The position numbers and the translations under genes are program-made. Positions 18,580-27,125 of a stretch of 64,000 nt of DNA are shown piece after piece. Origin of the DNA: Microbacterium sp. Clip185 (GTDB lineage Bacteria; Actinomycetota; Actinomycetes; Actinomycetales; Microbacteriaceae); NCBI RefSeq assembly GCF_028743715.1, contig NZ_CP117996.1:806001-870000 (forward strand), written 5' to 3'. Position 1 is the first letter of the stretch. Every line of letters starts with the position of its first letter. A model generated the notes under the pieces. It searched no databases, was not told the DNA's origin, and worked only from the letters and a program-made list of their open reading frames with translations.

Positions 18580-19443
18580 TCACTTCAGCAGGCGCGACAG
18601 CCGCCGGTCCGCCAGTACCTTGCCGCCGGTCTGGCACGTCGCGCAGTACTCGAGCGAGTTGTCGGCGAAGAACACCGAGCGCACGACGTCGCCGCACACC
18701 GGGCACGCCTCGCCCTGGCGGCCATGAACCCGCATCCCGCGCCGTTTGGCGTCTTTCAGCTCGGCAGGAGGTCTGCCGGATGCGGCCTCCACGGCGTCGC
18801 TCAACGTCTCGATCGTCGCGGCGTACAGGGTGTCGATCTCGGCGTCATCGAGGGTTGCGGCGAGGGCGTACGGCGAGAGCCTCGCGACGTGGAGGATCTC
18901 GTCGGAGTAGGCGTTGCCGATTCCGGCGACGACCGATTGATCCCGCAGAACCCCCTTGATCTGTGTGCGGCGACCCGCCAGGAGCTCCGCCAGCGCATCG
19001 CGGGTGAAGGCGGGATCGAGCGGGTCGGGACCGAGCCGGGCGATCCCGGGAACCTCGTCGGGCCCGCGTACGACCGAGACCGCGAGCGACTTCTTGGTGC
19101 CGGCCTCGGTGAGATCGAACCCGGAGCCGTCGGCGAACCCCACGCGCAGCGCGATGGGGGAGCGGCCGGGCTTGATCACCGTCGTCGGCAGCGCATCGTG
19201 CCAGCGCAGCCATCCCGCCTTCGCCAGATGAAAGACGAGGTGCGCGCCCGCATCCGTCGCGATGTCGACGAATTTGCCACGCCGCACGACGGACTCGACG
19301 TGAGCGCCGACGAGCGCGTCGATGGGTGGGTCGTATGTCTTCAGTGCGGAGATCGCGCTGATGCGGGCCTGCGTGATCGCAAGGCCCGTCAGGCGCGCGC
19401 CGAGGAAGTCGACGAGTCCCTGGACCTCCGGCATCTCGGGCAT
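18580..19443 (-). CDS. Fpg/Nei-family DNA glycosylase
   Basis: Base-excision repair glycosylase/AP lyase, 287 residues. It begins MPEMPEV, supplying the catalytic Pro2 and Glu3; the beta-hairpin lysine is in RRGKFVDI; the helix-two-turn-helix region is GVLRDQSVVAGIGNAYSDE. A C-terminal zinc finger has CPVCG and CATC pairs, but the usual arginine-rich tip is altered to TGGKVLADRR. This pattern suits the actinobacterial Fpg2/Nei2-like branch rather than canonical MutM, so the preferred lesion is uncertain. The riboflavin promoter probably overlaps its 3' end. Confidence 0.88.
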   Translation of the reverse strand: MPEMPEVQGLVDFLGARLTGLAITQARISAISALKTYDPPIDALVGAHVESVVRRGKFVDIATDAGAHLVFHLAKAGWLRWHDALPTTVIKPGRSPIALRVGFADGSGFDLTEAGTKKSLAVSVVRGPDEVPGIARLGPDPLDPAFTRDALAELLAGRRTQIKGVLRDQSVVAGIGNAYSDEILHVARLSPYALAATLDDAEIDTLYAATIETLSDAVEAASGRPPAELKDAKRRGMRVHGRQGEACPVCGDVVRSVFFADNSLEYCATCQTGGKVLADRRLSRLLK

Positions 19444-19474
19444 GGCGCCATCCTGCCACGCACCGCCGACGGCG

Positions 19475-20041
19475 TCAGAGGGCTATCGGCCACTCCTGCG
19501 GCGTGCGATCATCCGTCGCGAGCAGGCTTGCGATCCAGCCGTCGCCCCGCTCGCCATGGCCGTTGCGCAAGACGCTGCGCAGAGTCCCTTCGAACCGGAA
19601 GCCCAGTGCCCGCGCGGTGCGGGCGGACGCAATGTTGCCCACAGCCGCGCGCCACTCCAGGCGCACGAGCTCGAGCTCTTCGGTCGAGAAACCCCATTCG
19701 ATGACCGCCTCCGATGCCTCCCGCGCGATGCCTCGACCGCGCGCGGGAGCGGACACCCAGAAGCCGAGCTCCGCGGATCCCGTCTCCCGCAGATCGTGCA
19801 GGCCGATCATTCCCGCGAGTGCACCGTCGAGCCGGATCGCCCATGTCGCGTGCGAGAGCTCGTCCCAGCGTGCGGCGGTCTGCGTCACGAACTCGTCGGC
19901 GTACTCGCGCAGATACGGCGCGGGGACGGTCGTGAAGTGCGCGATCGCGGGATCCTGGCACGCGTCGTAGATGGCCTGGGCGTCGGATGCGGTCGGGATC
20001 GACAACTCGAGCCGTGCGGTGTGAAGGACGACGGGCAGCAT
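19475..20041 (-). CDS. GNAT acetyltransferase, RimJ/RimL type
   Basis: Acetyl-CoA-dependent N-acetyltransferase of 188 residues. The order TARLELSIPTASDAQAI, WAIRLDGALAGMIGL, ELGFWVSAPARGRGIA (acetyl-CoA loop) and NIASARTARALGFRFEGTLR is the RimJ/RimL pattern. RimJ/L proteins acetylate ribosomal proteins, but many homologues modify small molecules, so no substrate is assigned. The ATG at 20041 follows TAGCGT by 6 bases, suggesting a leaderless message. Confidence 0.85.
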   Translation of the reverse strand: MLPVVLHTARLELSIPTASDAQAIYDACQDPAIAHFTTVPAPYLREYADEFVTQTAARWDELSHATWAIRLDGALAGMIGLHDLRETGSAELGFWVSAPARGRGIAREASEAVIEWGFSTEELELVRLEWRAAVGNIASARTARALGFRFEGTLRSVLRNGHGERGDGWIASLLATDDRTPQEWPIAL

Positions 20042-20047
20042 CCCGTC

Positions 20048-20053
20048 ACGCTA
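20048..20053 (-). promoter_or_regulatory. -10 element of leaderless acetyltransferase promoter
   Basis: TAGCGT on the minus strand, 6 bases upstream of the ATG at 20041. Confidence 0.5.
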
Positions 20054-20062
20054 CCCTGCGCG

Positions 20063-21319
20063 TCAGACCCGCACGTCGCCCGTGGCCCGTGGCGTGAGGC
20101 GCTGCAGCTGGGTCACGTGAGCCGGGGTCAGCTCGGCGAGCTCGCGCACCTGGAGCAGCTTCATCGTGCGCTCGACCTGCTCGGCCAGGATGGCGATCGC
20201 CCGGTCGACGCCGGCCCGCCCGCCGGCCATCAATCCGTAGAGGTAGGCGCGGCCGATGAGGGTGAACTTCGCGCCCATCGCGATCGAGGCGACGATGTCG
20301 GCGCCGTCCATGATGCCGGTGTCGATCGCGATCTCCGTGTCGCGTCCGACCTCGCGCACCACCTCCGGCAGCAGATGGAACGGGATGGGCGCGCGGTCGA
20401 GCTGCCGGCCGCCGTGGTTCGACAGGACGAGTCCGTCGACGCCGAGATCGACGAGCTTGCGCGCATCCGGAACGTTCTGCACGCCCTTGATGACGATCTT
20501 GCCGGGCCACAGCGAGCGGATGATGTCGAGGTCCTCGAAGGAGATGGAGGGATCCATCGCGTTGTCGAGCAGTTCACCGACAGTGCCGCCGGTCGTGGTC
20601 AGCGACGCGAACTCGAGCTTCGGCGTGGTGAGGAAGTCGAACCACCACCAGGGGCGGGGGATCGCGTTGACGATCGTCCCGACGCTGAGCTGCGGCGGGA
20701 TGGAGAAGCCGTTGCGCTTGTCGCGCAGGCGAGCGCCCGCGACGGGGGTGTCGACGGTGAAGAAGAGCGTGTCGAAGCCCGCCTTGGCAGCCCGCTCGAC
20801 GAGACCGTAGGAGATGTCGCGGTTTCGCATGACGTACAGCTGGAACCAGTTGCGCCCGTGCGGATTGGTCGCCTTCACGTTCTCGATCGACGTCGTCCCG
20901 AGGGTTGAGAGGGTGAACGGGATGCCGGCGGCGCCGGCGGCAGCGGCGCCCGCGTACTCGCCCTCCGTCTGCATGAGCCGCGTGAAACCGGTCGGTGCGA
21001 TGCCGAAGGGGAGGGCGGAGGGACCGCCGAAGATCGTCGTGCTGGTGTCGACCTGCGAGACATCGCGCAGGATCGACGGATGGAACTCGATGTCGCGGAA
21101 CGCCTGGCGGGCTCGCTGCAGCGAGATCTCCCCATCCGCCGCGCCGTCCGTGTAGTCGAAGGCGGCTTTCGGTGTCCTGCGCTTGGCGATGCGCCGGAGG
21201 TCGTCGATCGTGAGCGCCGCGGAGAGCCGGCGGCGCGTGGCGTTCAGATCCGGCGTCTTGAACTGCATGAGTTCGAGAAGTTCGCGCGGGTTGGGAAGCT
21301 GTCGGCTGACGGGACTCAT
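20063..21319 (-). CDS. lldD: FMN-dependent alpha-hydroxy-acid dehydrogenase (L-lactate type)
   Basis: Oxidises an (S)-2-hydroxy acid, most likely L-lactate to pyruvate, with FMN. 418 residues. Family signatures are [43 protein letters not shown] and SNHGGRQLD with the catalytic His. The ATG at 21319 has AAGGA upstream; the N-terminal extension of about 30 residues is usual in actinobacterial LldD. It is divergent from a FadR/LldR-type regulator with a matching operator-like palindrome between them. A related lactate monooxygenase or mandelate dehydrogenase is possible. No mycofactocin genes are nearby, which argues against MftD. Confidence 0.87.
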   Translation of the reverse strand: MSPVSRQLPNPRELLELMQFKTPDLNATRRRLSAALTIDDLRRIAKRRTPKAAFDYTDGAADGEISLQRARQAFRDIEFHPSILRDVSQVDTSTTIFGGPSALPFGIAPTGFTRLMQTEGEYAGAAAAGAAGIPFTLSTLGTTSIENVKATNPHGRNWFQLYVMRNRDISYGLVERAAKAGFDTLFFTVDTPVAGARLRDKRNGFSIPPQLSVGTIVNAIPRPWWWFDFLTTPKLEFASLTTTGGTVGELLDNAMDPSISFEDLDIIRSLWPGKIVIKGVQNVPDARKLVDLGVDGLVLSNHGGRQLDRAPIPFHLLPEVVREVGRDTEIAIDTGIMDGADIVASIAMGAKFTLIGRAYLYGLMAGGRAGVDRAIAILAEQVERTMKLLQVRELAELTPAHVTQLQRLTPRATGDVRV

Positions 21320-21363
21320 CGGTGTCCTTCGAGAGGGGAGCGCGCGGCGCAGAGGGCGTATCA

Positions 21364-21377
21364 ATTGGTCTGACCTC
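21364..21377. promoter_or_regulatory. FadR/LldR-type operator candidate
   Basis: ATTGGTCTGACCTC contains GGTC-T-GACC, a perfect inverted repeat around one base, matching the TGGT..ACC pattern bound by FadR-subfamily GntR regulators. It lies between lldD (start 21319) and its divergent regulator (start 21454), where it could control both. Confidence 0.55.
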
Positions 21378-21453
21378 TGCGGTACAGTAGACGCCGGCCT
21401 CGGCGACGTCAACCCGCCGGGTGCGTTCGGCTCGACGGCGAGAGGATACCCCG

Positions 21454-22185
21454 GTGACAGATCAGCGCACCCCGGAATGGGCACCCGTGCAGCGCAGCCG
21501 CGCGCACGAACTCGTCATCCAAGCGATCGAGGACCAGATCATGGCCGGGTCGCTGCAGGTCGGAGATCCGCTTCCCTCGGAGCGCGACCTCGCCGCGCGC
21601 TTGGGCGTGAGCCGCGCCGGCGTCCGCGAGGCCGTGCGTGTTCTCGAGGGGCAGGGCGTGCTCCGCGCCCAGGTCGGAGCGGGCGCGGATGCGGGCACCT
21701 TCGTCGCCGCGCTGCCGGATGCCGCGCTCACCCGCTTCCTGCGGCTGCACGCGGCTCTCGCGAACTACCCCTACCCCGATGTCATCGAGGCGCGCATCGT
21801 GCTCGAACGATCGAGCGCCGAGCTCGCCGCGCGGAACGCGGATGCCGCCGCGCTCGCCGCGATCCGCGCAGCTCTCGACGCCGGTGCGGTCGCAGGGCTC
21901 GGTCCCGCGGAGTACAACGACACCGACACGGCCTTCCACGTCGCGATCGCGCAGGCCGGCGGCAATCGGCTCGTCGCATCGATGACGGTCGCGATCCGGG
22001 AGTCGCTGAGCAGCCGCATCCTCGACGCACTTCGTGACTATGCGGACTGGGAGGGGCTTGCCGCGACGCTGCACGCCCAGCACGTCGAGCTCTTCGACGC
22101 CATCGAGCGGCGCGACGGTGCGGCGGCCGCCGACCTCGCCGAGCGCCACATCCGCTTCGCCGTCGACGCCCTCGCCGGCGGCTGA
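21454..22185 (+). CDS. lldR: GntR/FadR-family regulator, LldR-like
   Basis: Transcription factor of 243 residues. The N-terminal winged helix shows [20 protein letters not shown] and [16 protein letters not shown]; the C-terminal part is an all-helical FCD ligand domain ([32 protein letters not shown] and [11 protein letters not shown] with metal-site His residues). GTG at 21454 is chosen because AGAGGA ends eight bases before it. The divergent arrangement with lldD suggests a lactate-responsive repressor; the effector is inferred. Confidence 0.87.
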   Translation: MTDQRTPEWAPVQRSRAHELVIQAIEDQIMAGSLQVGDPLPSERDLAARLGVSRAGVREAVRVLEGQGVLRAQVGAGADAGTFVAALPDAALTRFLRLHAALANYPYPDVIEARIVLERSSAELAARNADAAALAAIRAALDAGAVAGLGPAEYNDTDTAFHVAIAQAGGNRLVASMTVAIRESLSSRILDALRDYADWEGLAATLHAQHVELFDAIERRDGAAAADLAERHIRFAVDALAGG

Positions 22186-22260
22186 TCCCCGCGGGCGGCT
22201 GATCCCCGCCACGTCTACCGGCCTGGTCGGGCATGCGTCGCTCGCGGCGCCGGATCGCGA

Positions 22261-22475
22261 CCCGAACTCCTGCACATCCGGCGTCGGCTGCTCCCGCCGG
22301 CCCCGCGCGGAGGGTTTTGCAGGAGTTCGGGCCGAGCGGGCTCCTATGGGTGCGCGTTCGGTGCCGCCGTCCCTTCCGCTCCACTGCTGCGTACCGAACT
22401 CCTGCACATCCGGCGTCGGCTGCTCCCGCCGGCCCCGCGCGGAGGGTTTTGCAGGAGTTCGGGCCGAGCGGGCTC
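22261..22475. repeat. left array: two 71-bp palindromes with 13-14-bp arms
   Basis: Unit 1 (22261-22331) has perfect arms CCCGAACTCCTGCA / TGCAGGAGTTCGGG; unit 2 spans 22394-22462. An 82-base stretch (22262-22343) is repeated without a mismatch at 22394-22475, an offset of 132 bases. The interior holds a smaller stem CCGGCG / CGCCGG (22278-22283 with 22295-22300). The surrounding gene-free stretch 22186-22592 otherwise holds only unique sequence between lldR and the nuclease-like gene. Confidence 0.9.
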
Positions 22476-22592
22476 TGCGATCGAGTCGGTTCCGCGCGGG
22501 GAGAGTCCTCCACCGGCCGAGGCTCACGGCGAGTTGCTCGCGCCGGCTCCTCTTCTCGCGGATGGGTCTGTCAGCTCCGTGAGGCTGTCGGC

Positions 22593-23432
22593 ATGCTGCT
22601 GGCCTCGCCGTCATACCTGCGCACCGCGGAGCTTCGCCTCCGTGGCTACACCCGTGCGACGATTCGGCACGCGCTAGACTGCGGCGACCTCATCCGGGTG
22701 CGACGGGGTCGGTACGTCTGGGGCGGTCTGCATGAGTCGCACCTCCTCGCTGCCCGCTGGGGCGGCCGTCTCGACTGCGTGTCACTGCTGGGCGCTCTGG
22801 GTGTTTTCACCCTGTCTCCTGATGAAACCCACTTGCAGTTCGACCGTACGGACTCGCGCCTGCCACGTCGTCACCGCGGTATCCGGGCGCACTGGCGTGA
22901 GTCCACGTGCGCGCGGGGGGATCTCCAAGCCGATCTGGTGGAGGCGCTCGCTCAGGCATGCCGCTGTCAGTCGCCCCGGGTCGCCGTCGCGAGTCTCGAC
23001 AGCGCGTTGCACCTGGGCTTGATCGACGCGGTCGATCTCGACGCCGTTTTCGACCGACTTCCCCGCAGCCACCGATCACTGCGCAAGCTCATCGACGCGC
23101 GGGCCGAAGCGGGCTCAGAGACGCTCGTGCGGTTGATGCTGCGGAGCTTGGGATACCGTCCTGCGCTGCAGGTCAGTCTTCCGGGCGTGGGGAGGGTGGA
23201 TCTGCTCGTCGACGGTTGGCTCATCGTGGAGTGCGACAGCCGCGCGTTCCACGGCGACCTCTCGCAACAGATCAGAGACCGGCGCCGCGACCTCGCTGCG
23301 GCCGAGTTGGGTTACGTGACGATCCGCATCCTGGCGGAGGACATCTTCCACCGTCCGGATGCGGTGCGCGCCGCCCTCCGCGCGGTACTCGCTCGTCGGC
23401 GGGGCGGGGGTAGCAGCAGAGCGAGCGACTGA
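22593..23432 (+). CDS. AbiEi-like winged helix fused to PD-(D/E)XK (DUF559/Vsr-like) nuclease domain
   Basis: A 279-residue protein. The N-terminal part (RGYTRATIRHALDCGDLIRV, then RRGRYVWGG) resembles the winged helix of AbiEi-type antitoxins. The C-terminal 110 residues look like a Vsr/DUF559 restriction-endonuclease fold: ETLVRLMLRSLGY, then the acidic positions in GRVDLLVDG and IVECDSRAFH, then RDRRRDLAAAELGYVTIR. The ATG at 22593 has GTGAGG eight bases upstream. The gene stands alone and is bracketed by two arrays sharing the palindrome arm CCGAACTCCTGCA. Such proteins occur in many copies in Actinobacteria and their function is not established; no partner toxin is adjacent. Confidence 0.8.
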   Translation: MLLASPSYLRTAELRLRGYTRATIRHALDCGDLIRVRRGRYVWGGLHESHLLAARWGGRLDCVSLLGALGVFTLSPDETHLQFDRTDSRLPRRHRGIRAHWRESTCARGDLQADLVEALAQACRCQSPRVAVASLDSALHLGLIDAVDLDAVFDRLPRSHRSLRKLIDARAEAGSETLVRLMLRSLGYRPALQVSLPGVGRVDLLVDGWLIVECDSRAFHGDLSQQIRDRRRDLAAAELGYVTIRILAEDIFHRPDAVRAALRAVLARRRGGGSSRASD

Positions 23433-23508
23433 ACGCCATTGCTCGTGGTGCGGCGGCCGCGACAGACTGTGCCGTCGCCCGCATCCACCGCTCGACGCCG
23501 TGAGGTGT

Positions 23509-23881
23509 CCGAACTCCTGCAATCCGTCACTTTCGGTGGTTCAGCCGGGCCCGCGGCGCGGTTCTGCAGGAGTTCGGGCCGGATGCGGCCGTCGGCGGCG
23601 CTGTGCGTGCGACGACGAGCGCGTGCCCGCTCCGGTTACCCGGGGCTTGCCGCCATCGGTCCGAACTCCTGCAATCCGTCACTTTCGGTGGTTCAGCCGG
23701 GCCCGCGGCGCGGTTCTGCAGGAGTTCGGGCCGGATGCGGCCATCACGGCGCTGGGCATGCGGCGACGAGCGCGTGCCCACCCCGGTCACCCGCGGCTCG
23801 CCGCCGTCGGCCCGAACTCCTGCAATCCGTCGCTTTCGCCGGTTCAGCCGGGCCTGCGGGGCGGTTCAGCAGGAGTTCGGG
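23509..23881. repeat. right array: three 69-71-bp palindromes, about 152-bp period
   Basis: Units at 23509-23577, 23661-23729 and 23811-23881 carry the same outer arms as the left array (CCGAACTCCTGCA / TGCAGGAGTTCGG) but a different interior. Units 3 and 4 are identical inside; unit 5 has diverged and has a mismatch in its right arm. The spacers also repeat, giving tandem periods of 152 and 151 bases. The whole gene-free stretch 23433-23920 is made up of this array plus short flanks. Confidence 0.9.
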
Positions 23882-23920
23882 CCAGCGGACCACACGGCCG
23901 CCCGGGCGGGGCGGCAGGGG

Positions 23921-24925
23921 TCAGCTGCGGCGGAGGAGGCCGATGCGGTCGTAGACGTCGCCAAGGGTCTGCTCAGCGACGGCCGAGGCCTTCTGCGCAT
24001 TGACGGCCAGGGCGCGGTCGAGTTCGGCGGGGTCGTCGAGCATGGCCAGGGCGCGCTCGCGCACCGGGCCGAACTCCGACACGACGACCTCCGCCAGCGC
24101 CTTCTTGAAGTCGCCGTAGCCGCGGCCCGCGAACTCGTCCTCGATCGAGGGGATCTGCCGGCCCGTGAGCGCGGCGAAGATCACGAGCAGGTTCGACACG
24201 CCGGGCTTGGTCTCGCGGTCGTACCGCACGACGCCTTCGGAGTCGGTCACCGCGCGCATGATCTTCTTCGCGTTGACCGCCGGGTCGTCGAGCAGCCACA
24301 GCACACCCGCGTCGGACTCCGCCGACTTCGACATCTTCGAGGTCGGATTCTGCAGGTCGTAGATGCGGGCCGTGTCCTGTCGGATCACGGGGGTCGGCAC
24401 GGTGAAGGTCTCGCCGTACCGCGCGTTGAAGCGCTCTGCGAGGTCGCGGGTCAGCTCGACGTGCTGCTTCTGGTCGTCGCCGACGGGCACGACGTTGGTC
24501 TGGTACAGCAGGATGTCGGCGGCCATCAGCACCGGGTAGGTGAACAGGCCGACGTTGGTCGCGTCGCTGCCGTACCGCTGCGACTTGTCCTTGAACTGCG
24601 TCATGCGGCCTGCCTCGCCGAAGCCGGTGATCGTCGACAGGACCCAGGCCAGCTCGGCGTGCGCGGGAACGTGCGACTGCACGTACAGCGCCGACTTGGA
24701 GGGCTCGATGCCGGCCGCGATGTACTGGGCGGCCGTGCGCCGGGTCTTCGCGCGGAGCTCTGCCGGGTCGTTGGGCTGCGTGAGCGCGTGCAGGTCGACG
24801 ACGGAGAAGAACGCGTCGTACGACTCCTGCAGGTCGCGCCACTGCAGCAGTGCCCCGATGTAGTTGCCGATCTGGAGGGAGTCGGCCGAGGGCTGCATTC
24901 CGGAGTACAGGCGCGCTTTGCTCAC
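23921..24925 (-). CDS. trpS: tryptophanyl-tRNA synthetase
   Basis: Charges tRNA-Trp with tryptophan, cytosolic class I enzyme. 334 residues, normal bacterial length. The HIGH-equivalent is SLQIGNYIGAL and the KMSKS loop is intact (NPTSKMSKS); MAADILLYQTNVVPVGDDQKQH is the tryptophan-site region, seen in two parts MAADILLY and VPVGDDQKQH. The start is GTG at 24925, six bases after TAGAAT, so the message is probably leaderless. Confidence 0.97.
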   Translation of the reverse strand: MSKARLYSGMQPSADSLQIGNYIGALLQWRDLQESYDAFFSVVDLHALTQPNDPAELRAKTRRTAAQYIAAGIEPSKSALYVQSHVPAHAELAWVLSTITGFGEAGRMTQFKDKSQRYGSDATNVGLFTYPVLMAADILLYQTNVVPVGDDQKQHVELTRDLAERFNARYGETFTVPTPVIRQDTARIYDLQNPTSKMSKSAESDAGVLWLLDDPAVNAKKIMRAVTDSEGVVRYDRETKPGVSNLLVIFAALTGRQIPSIEDEFAGRGYGDFKKALAEVVVSEFGPVRERALAMLDDPAELDRALAVNAQKASAVAEQTLGDVYDRIGLLRRS

Positions 24926-24931
24926 CCGTCG

Positions 24932-24937
24932 ATTCTA
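24932..24937 (-). promoter_or_regulatory. -10 element of leaderless trpS promoter
   Basis: TAGAAT on the minus strand, 6 bases before the GTG at 24925. Confidence 0.55.
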
Positions 24938-24966
24938 CGGACCCGGATGCGGTGCGCCGTCGCCTC

Positions 24967-25815
24967 TCAGACGCCCAGACGGTAGTCGGCTACCACGGGA
25001 GCGTGGTCGCTCCACCGTTCGGCGTACGAGGCAGCCCGCGCAACCCGGTAGTCGGCAACGCGCGCCGCGAGGGCGGGAGTGGCCATGTGGTAGTCGATGC
25101 GCCAGCCGGTGTCGTTGTCGAACGCCTGTCCGCGGTTGGACCACCAGGTGTAGGGGCCGTCGACCTCGCCGGCGAAACGGCGACCCACATCCACCCAGCC
25201 GAGCCCGACGCCCTCGACTCCATCGACGCCCGTCACGAGAGCGCCGGCATCGCCGAAGAAGCGGTCGAAGTAGGAGCGCTCGCGGGGGAGGAACCCCGCC
25301 TTCTTCTGATTGCCGCGCCAGTTCTTGATGTCGAAAGGGCGGTGCCCGACGTTGAGGTCGCCGGTGACGAGCGCGAGCGCGTCGTTCTGAGCCAGCTCGG
25401 GCAGCCGCACGCTCATTGCGTCGAGGAACCCGTACTTCGCGTCCTGACGGGGAGTTCCGTCTTCACCGGAGTGCACATAGGCGCTGACCACCGTGAGGCG
25501 CTCGCCGTCGACCTCGACGTCGGCCTCGATCCACCGCCCGCGGGAATCGACGCTCTCGTCGCCGAGCTCGATGCGGGATGCGGTGATCGGGATGCGGCTG
25601 GCCACAGCCACCCCGGAGCGCCCCTTCGTCAGCGACTCGTCGTGGACGAGCTCCCAGCCCGGAAGCGCGCTCTCGAGATGGGTCAGTTCGCCGCGCACCT
25701 CTTGGAGCGTCAAGATGTCGACGTCCGCGCTGTCGAGCCAGCCGGCCATGCCGTTTCTCACCGCAGCGCGGATTCCATTGACGTTGACAGAGGCGATGCG
25801 AAGGGTTCGTGACAC
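24967..25815 (-). CDS. xthA: exodeoxyribonuclease III / AP endonuclease
   Basis: DNA-repair nuclease of the EEP family, 282 residues from the GTG at 25815. Catalytic motifs: ASVNVNGIRAA, LTLQEVRG with the metal-binding Glu, the catalytic Asp and Asn in TGDLNVGHRPFDI, and the terminal WSDHAPV with the catalytic His. The start at 25815 is preferred over GTG at 25845 because the family begins just before the first beta strand and because TACGCT lies seven bases upstream. Probably monocistronic. Confidence 0.93.
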   Translation of the reverse strand: MSRTLRIASVNVNGIRAAVRNGMAGWLDSADVDILTLQEVRGELTHLESALPGWELVHDESLTKGRSGVAVASRIPITASRIELGDESVDSRGRWIEADVEVDGERLTVVSAYVHSGEDGTPRQDAKYGFLDAMSVRLPELAQNDALALVTGDLNVGHRPFDIKNWRGNQKKAGFLPRERSYFDRFFGDAGALVTGVDGVEGVGLGWVDVGRRFAGEVDGPYTWWSNRGQAFDNDTGWRIDYHMATPALAARVADYRVARAASYAERWSDHAPVVADYRLGV

Positions 25816-25822
25816 GCCTTTC

Positions 25823-25828
25823 AGCGTA
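25823..25828 (-). promoter_or_regulatory. -10 element of leaderless xthA promoter
   Basis: TACGCT on the minus strand, 7 bases before the GTG at 25815; it supports this start rather than the one at 25845. Confidence 0.5.
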
Positions 25829-25851
25829 TCCGGCACCACCGACACACCCGC

Positions 25852-27084
25852 TCAGTCGAGGAAGTGCCGGAACCGCGGCCGAGCGGTCAGGGCTGCGACG
25901 GCCGCGGCGGCCGCATCCCGCTCCTTCGTCGCGCGTTCCACTCGTCGGCGGGCGGCGGGGCGCTGCCACCACGCTGCATGACGCGCGCGCTCGCGGGCCT
26001 CGCGCAGGCGCACCTGCGCGGCGACCGAAAGCGCGTGCACTTCGAGTGCCTCACGCTCGGCGTCGGTCAGCTCGACCAGCGGCAGATCGCGGTCGGCGGT
26101 GGAGACGGCGATCCACGCCGCGGCCACGAGGATCACGACACCGGTGATGCGGAACCAGAGAAGAAACCCGATGAAGATGGCGAAGGTGGCGATGAGCGGG
26201 TTGCTCGGCGTGTATCGCAGCAGGAGCCCCGCCCCCACCTGCAGCAGCGCGAGAGCTGCGCCGCCGAGGATCGAGCCCGGCCAGATGCGGCGCCAGCGCA
26301 GCGACGTGCCGGTGAGGAAGCGGAAGAGCAGCGCGAGTGCGACGGCGTTGACGAGGAACGCGACCACGAGGCTGAGCGCGCGTGCGAGGATCGTCGACCA
26401 GGTCGAGTCCGGCTGCCACTGCAGGACGGTTGCCAGCAGATCCAGCGCCCAGGTGGTGATCTGCACGAGCACCCAGCCGGCGAGCAGCGCGATGCCGAAC
26501 AGTGCTGCTGCCAGGAGGTCGCGGGCCTTCAGCATCACATAGCTGCGCGAGTCGAAGGGGAGGCCGAAGGTGTCGCGCACGGCGCGGCGGGTGAAGGTAA
26601 TGAACCCGATGGCTGTCCAGATGACGACCACGAGCGCGATCGCTCCGGTCGTCGGCAGCAGGCCGCCGCTGCTCTGGGAGGCGACGGCCTCGACCTGGCT
26701 CGGCTTGACCAGCCCGCTCTCGCTGATGAGGGCGGGGATGTAGCTGTTGACGATGTCGATCAGCTGATCCACGGCCGCGTCGTCGCCGCCGAGCCAGATT
26801 CCGACCGCTGCGGCGGCGAGATAGATGCCGGCGAAGATCGCGAACAGCGACTGGTAGCTCACTCCCGCGGCCAGGAGGAAGCCGTTGTGCTGGAGGAAGT
26901 GCCGCCATACCCGGATGGGGAACCAGGCCAGGGTCCGTCTGGTGAGCGCCGTCGCCTTCTCGATGGGTTCGTCGAGGCGCTCGCGCAGGCTCGCCTGCGC
27001 GGCATCCCATCGATCGCGCAAGGTGTTCTCGTCTTCGGGCAGTACGAATCGCACGTCGGCGTCGTTCTCCCGGGCTCGCCTCAC
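25852..27084 (-). CDS. YihY/BrkB-family inner-membrane protein
   Basis: Integral membrane protein of 410 residues with about six helices between residues 60 and 335, preceded by an acidic cytosolic segment and followed by a long Arg/Ala-rich helical tail (AREARERARHAAWW). The conserved family core GVSYQSLFAIF and the region from AFLVNAVALALLFRFL to WPGSILGG are recognisable. YihY proteins were once called ribonuclease BN in error; their real function is unknown. GTG at 27084 lies six bases after TAGGGT, so the message is likely leaderless. Confidence 0.87.
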   Translation of the reverse strand: MRRARENDADVRFVLPEDENTLRDRWDAAQASLRERLDEPIEKATALTRRTLAWFPIRVWRHFLQHNGFLLAAGVSYQSLFAIFAGIYLAAAAVGIWLGGDDAAVDQLIDIVNSYIPALISESGLVKPSQVEAVASQSSGGLLPTTGAIALVVVIWTAIGFITFTRRAVRDTFGLPFDSRSYVMLKARDLLAAALFGIALLAGWVLVQITTWALDLLATVLQWQPDSTWSTILARALSLVVAFLVNAVALALLFRFLTGTSLRWRRIWPGSILGGAALALLQVGAGLLLRYTPSNPLIATFAIFIGFLLWFRITGVVILVAAAWIAVSTADRDLPLVELTDAEREALEVHALSVAAQVRLREARERARHAAWWQRPAARRRVERATKERDAAAAAVAALTARPRFRHFLD

Positions 27085-27090
27085 GCCCTC

Positions 27091-27096
27091 ACCCTA
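27091..27096 (-). promoter_or_regulatory. -10 element of leaderless yihY-type gene promoter
   Basis: TAGGGT on the minus strand, 6 bases before the GTG at 27084. Confidence 0.5.
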
Positions 27097-27125
27097 GCGA
27101 GATCGGGCAGCGGCTCCGCATCCGG

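Noticed and set aside
20063..21319. Mycofactocin-system dehydrogenase MftD
   Set aside because: No mycofactocin biosynthesis genes nearby and the gene is paired with a FadR/LldR-type regulator, so a lactate-type enzyme is more likely.
22186..23920. Insertion sequence or transposon around the nuclease-like gene
   Set aside because: No transposase motif and no target-site duplication seen; the repeats are internal palindromes in several copies rather than single terminal repeats.
23439..23954. Protein-coding ORFs running through the right palindrome array
   Set aside because: The open frames come from tandem GC-rich repeats (repeated peptide such as VRTPAIRHF), without a ribosome site or family resemblance.
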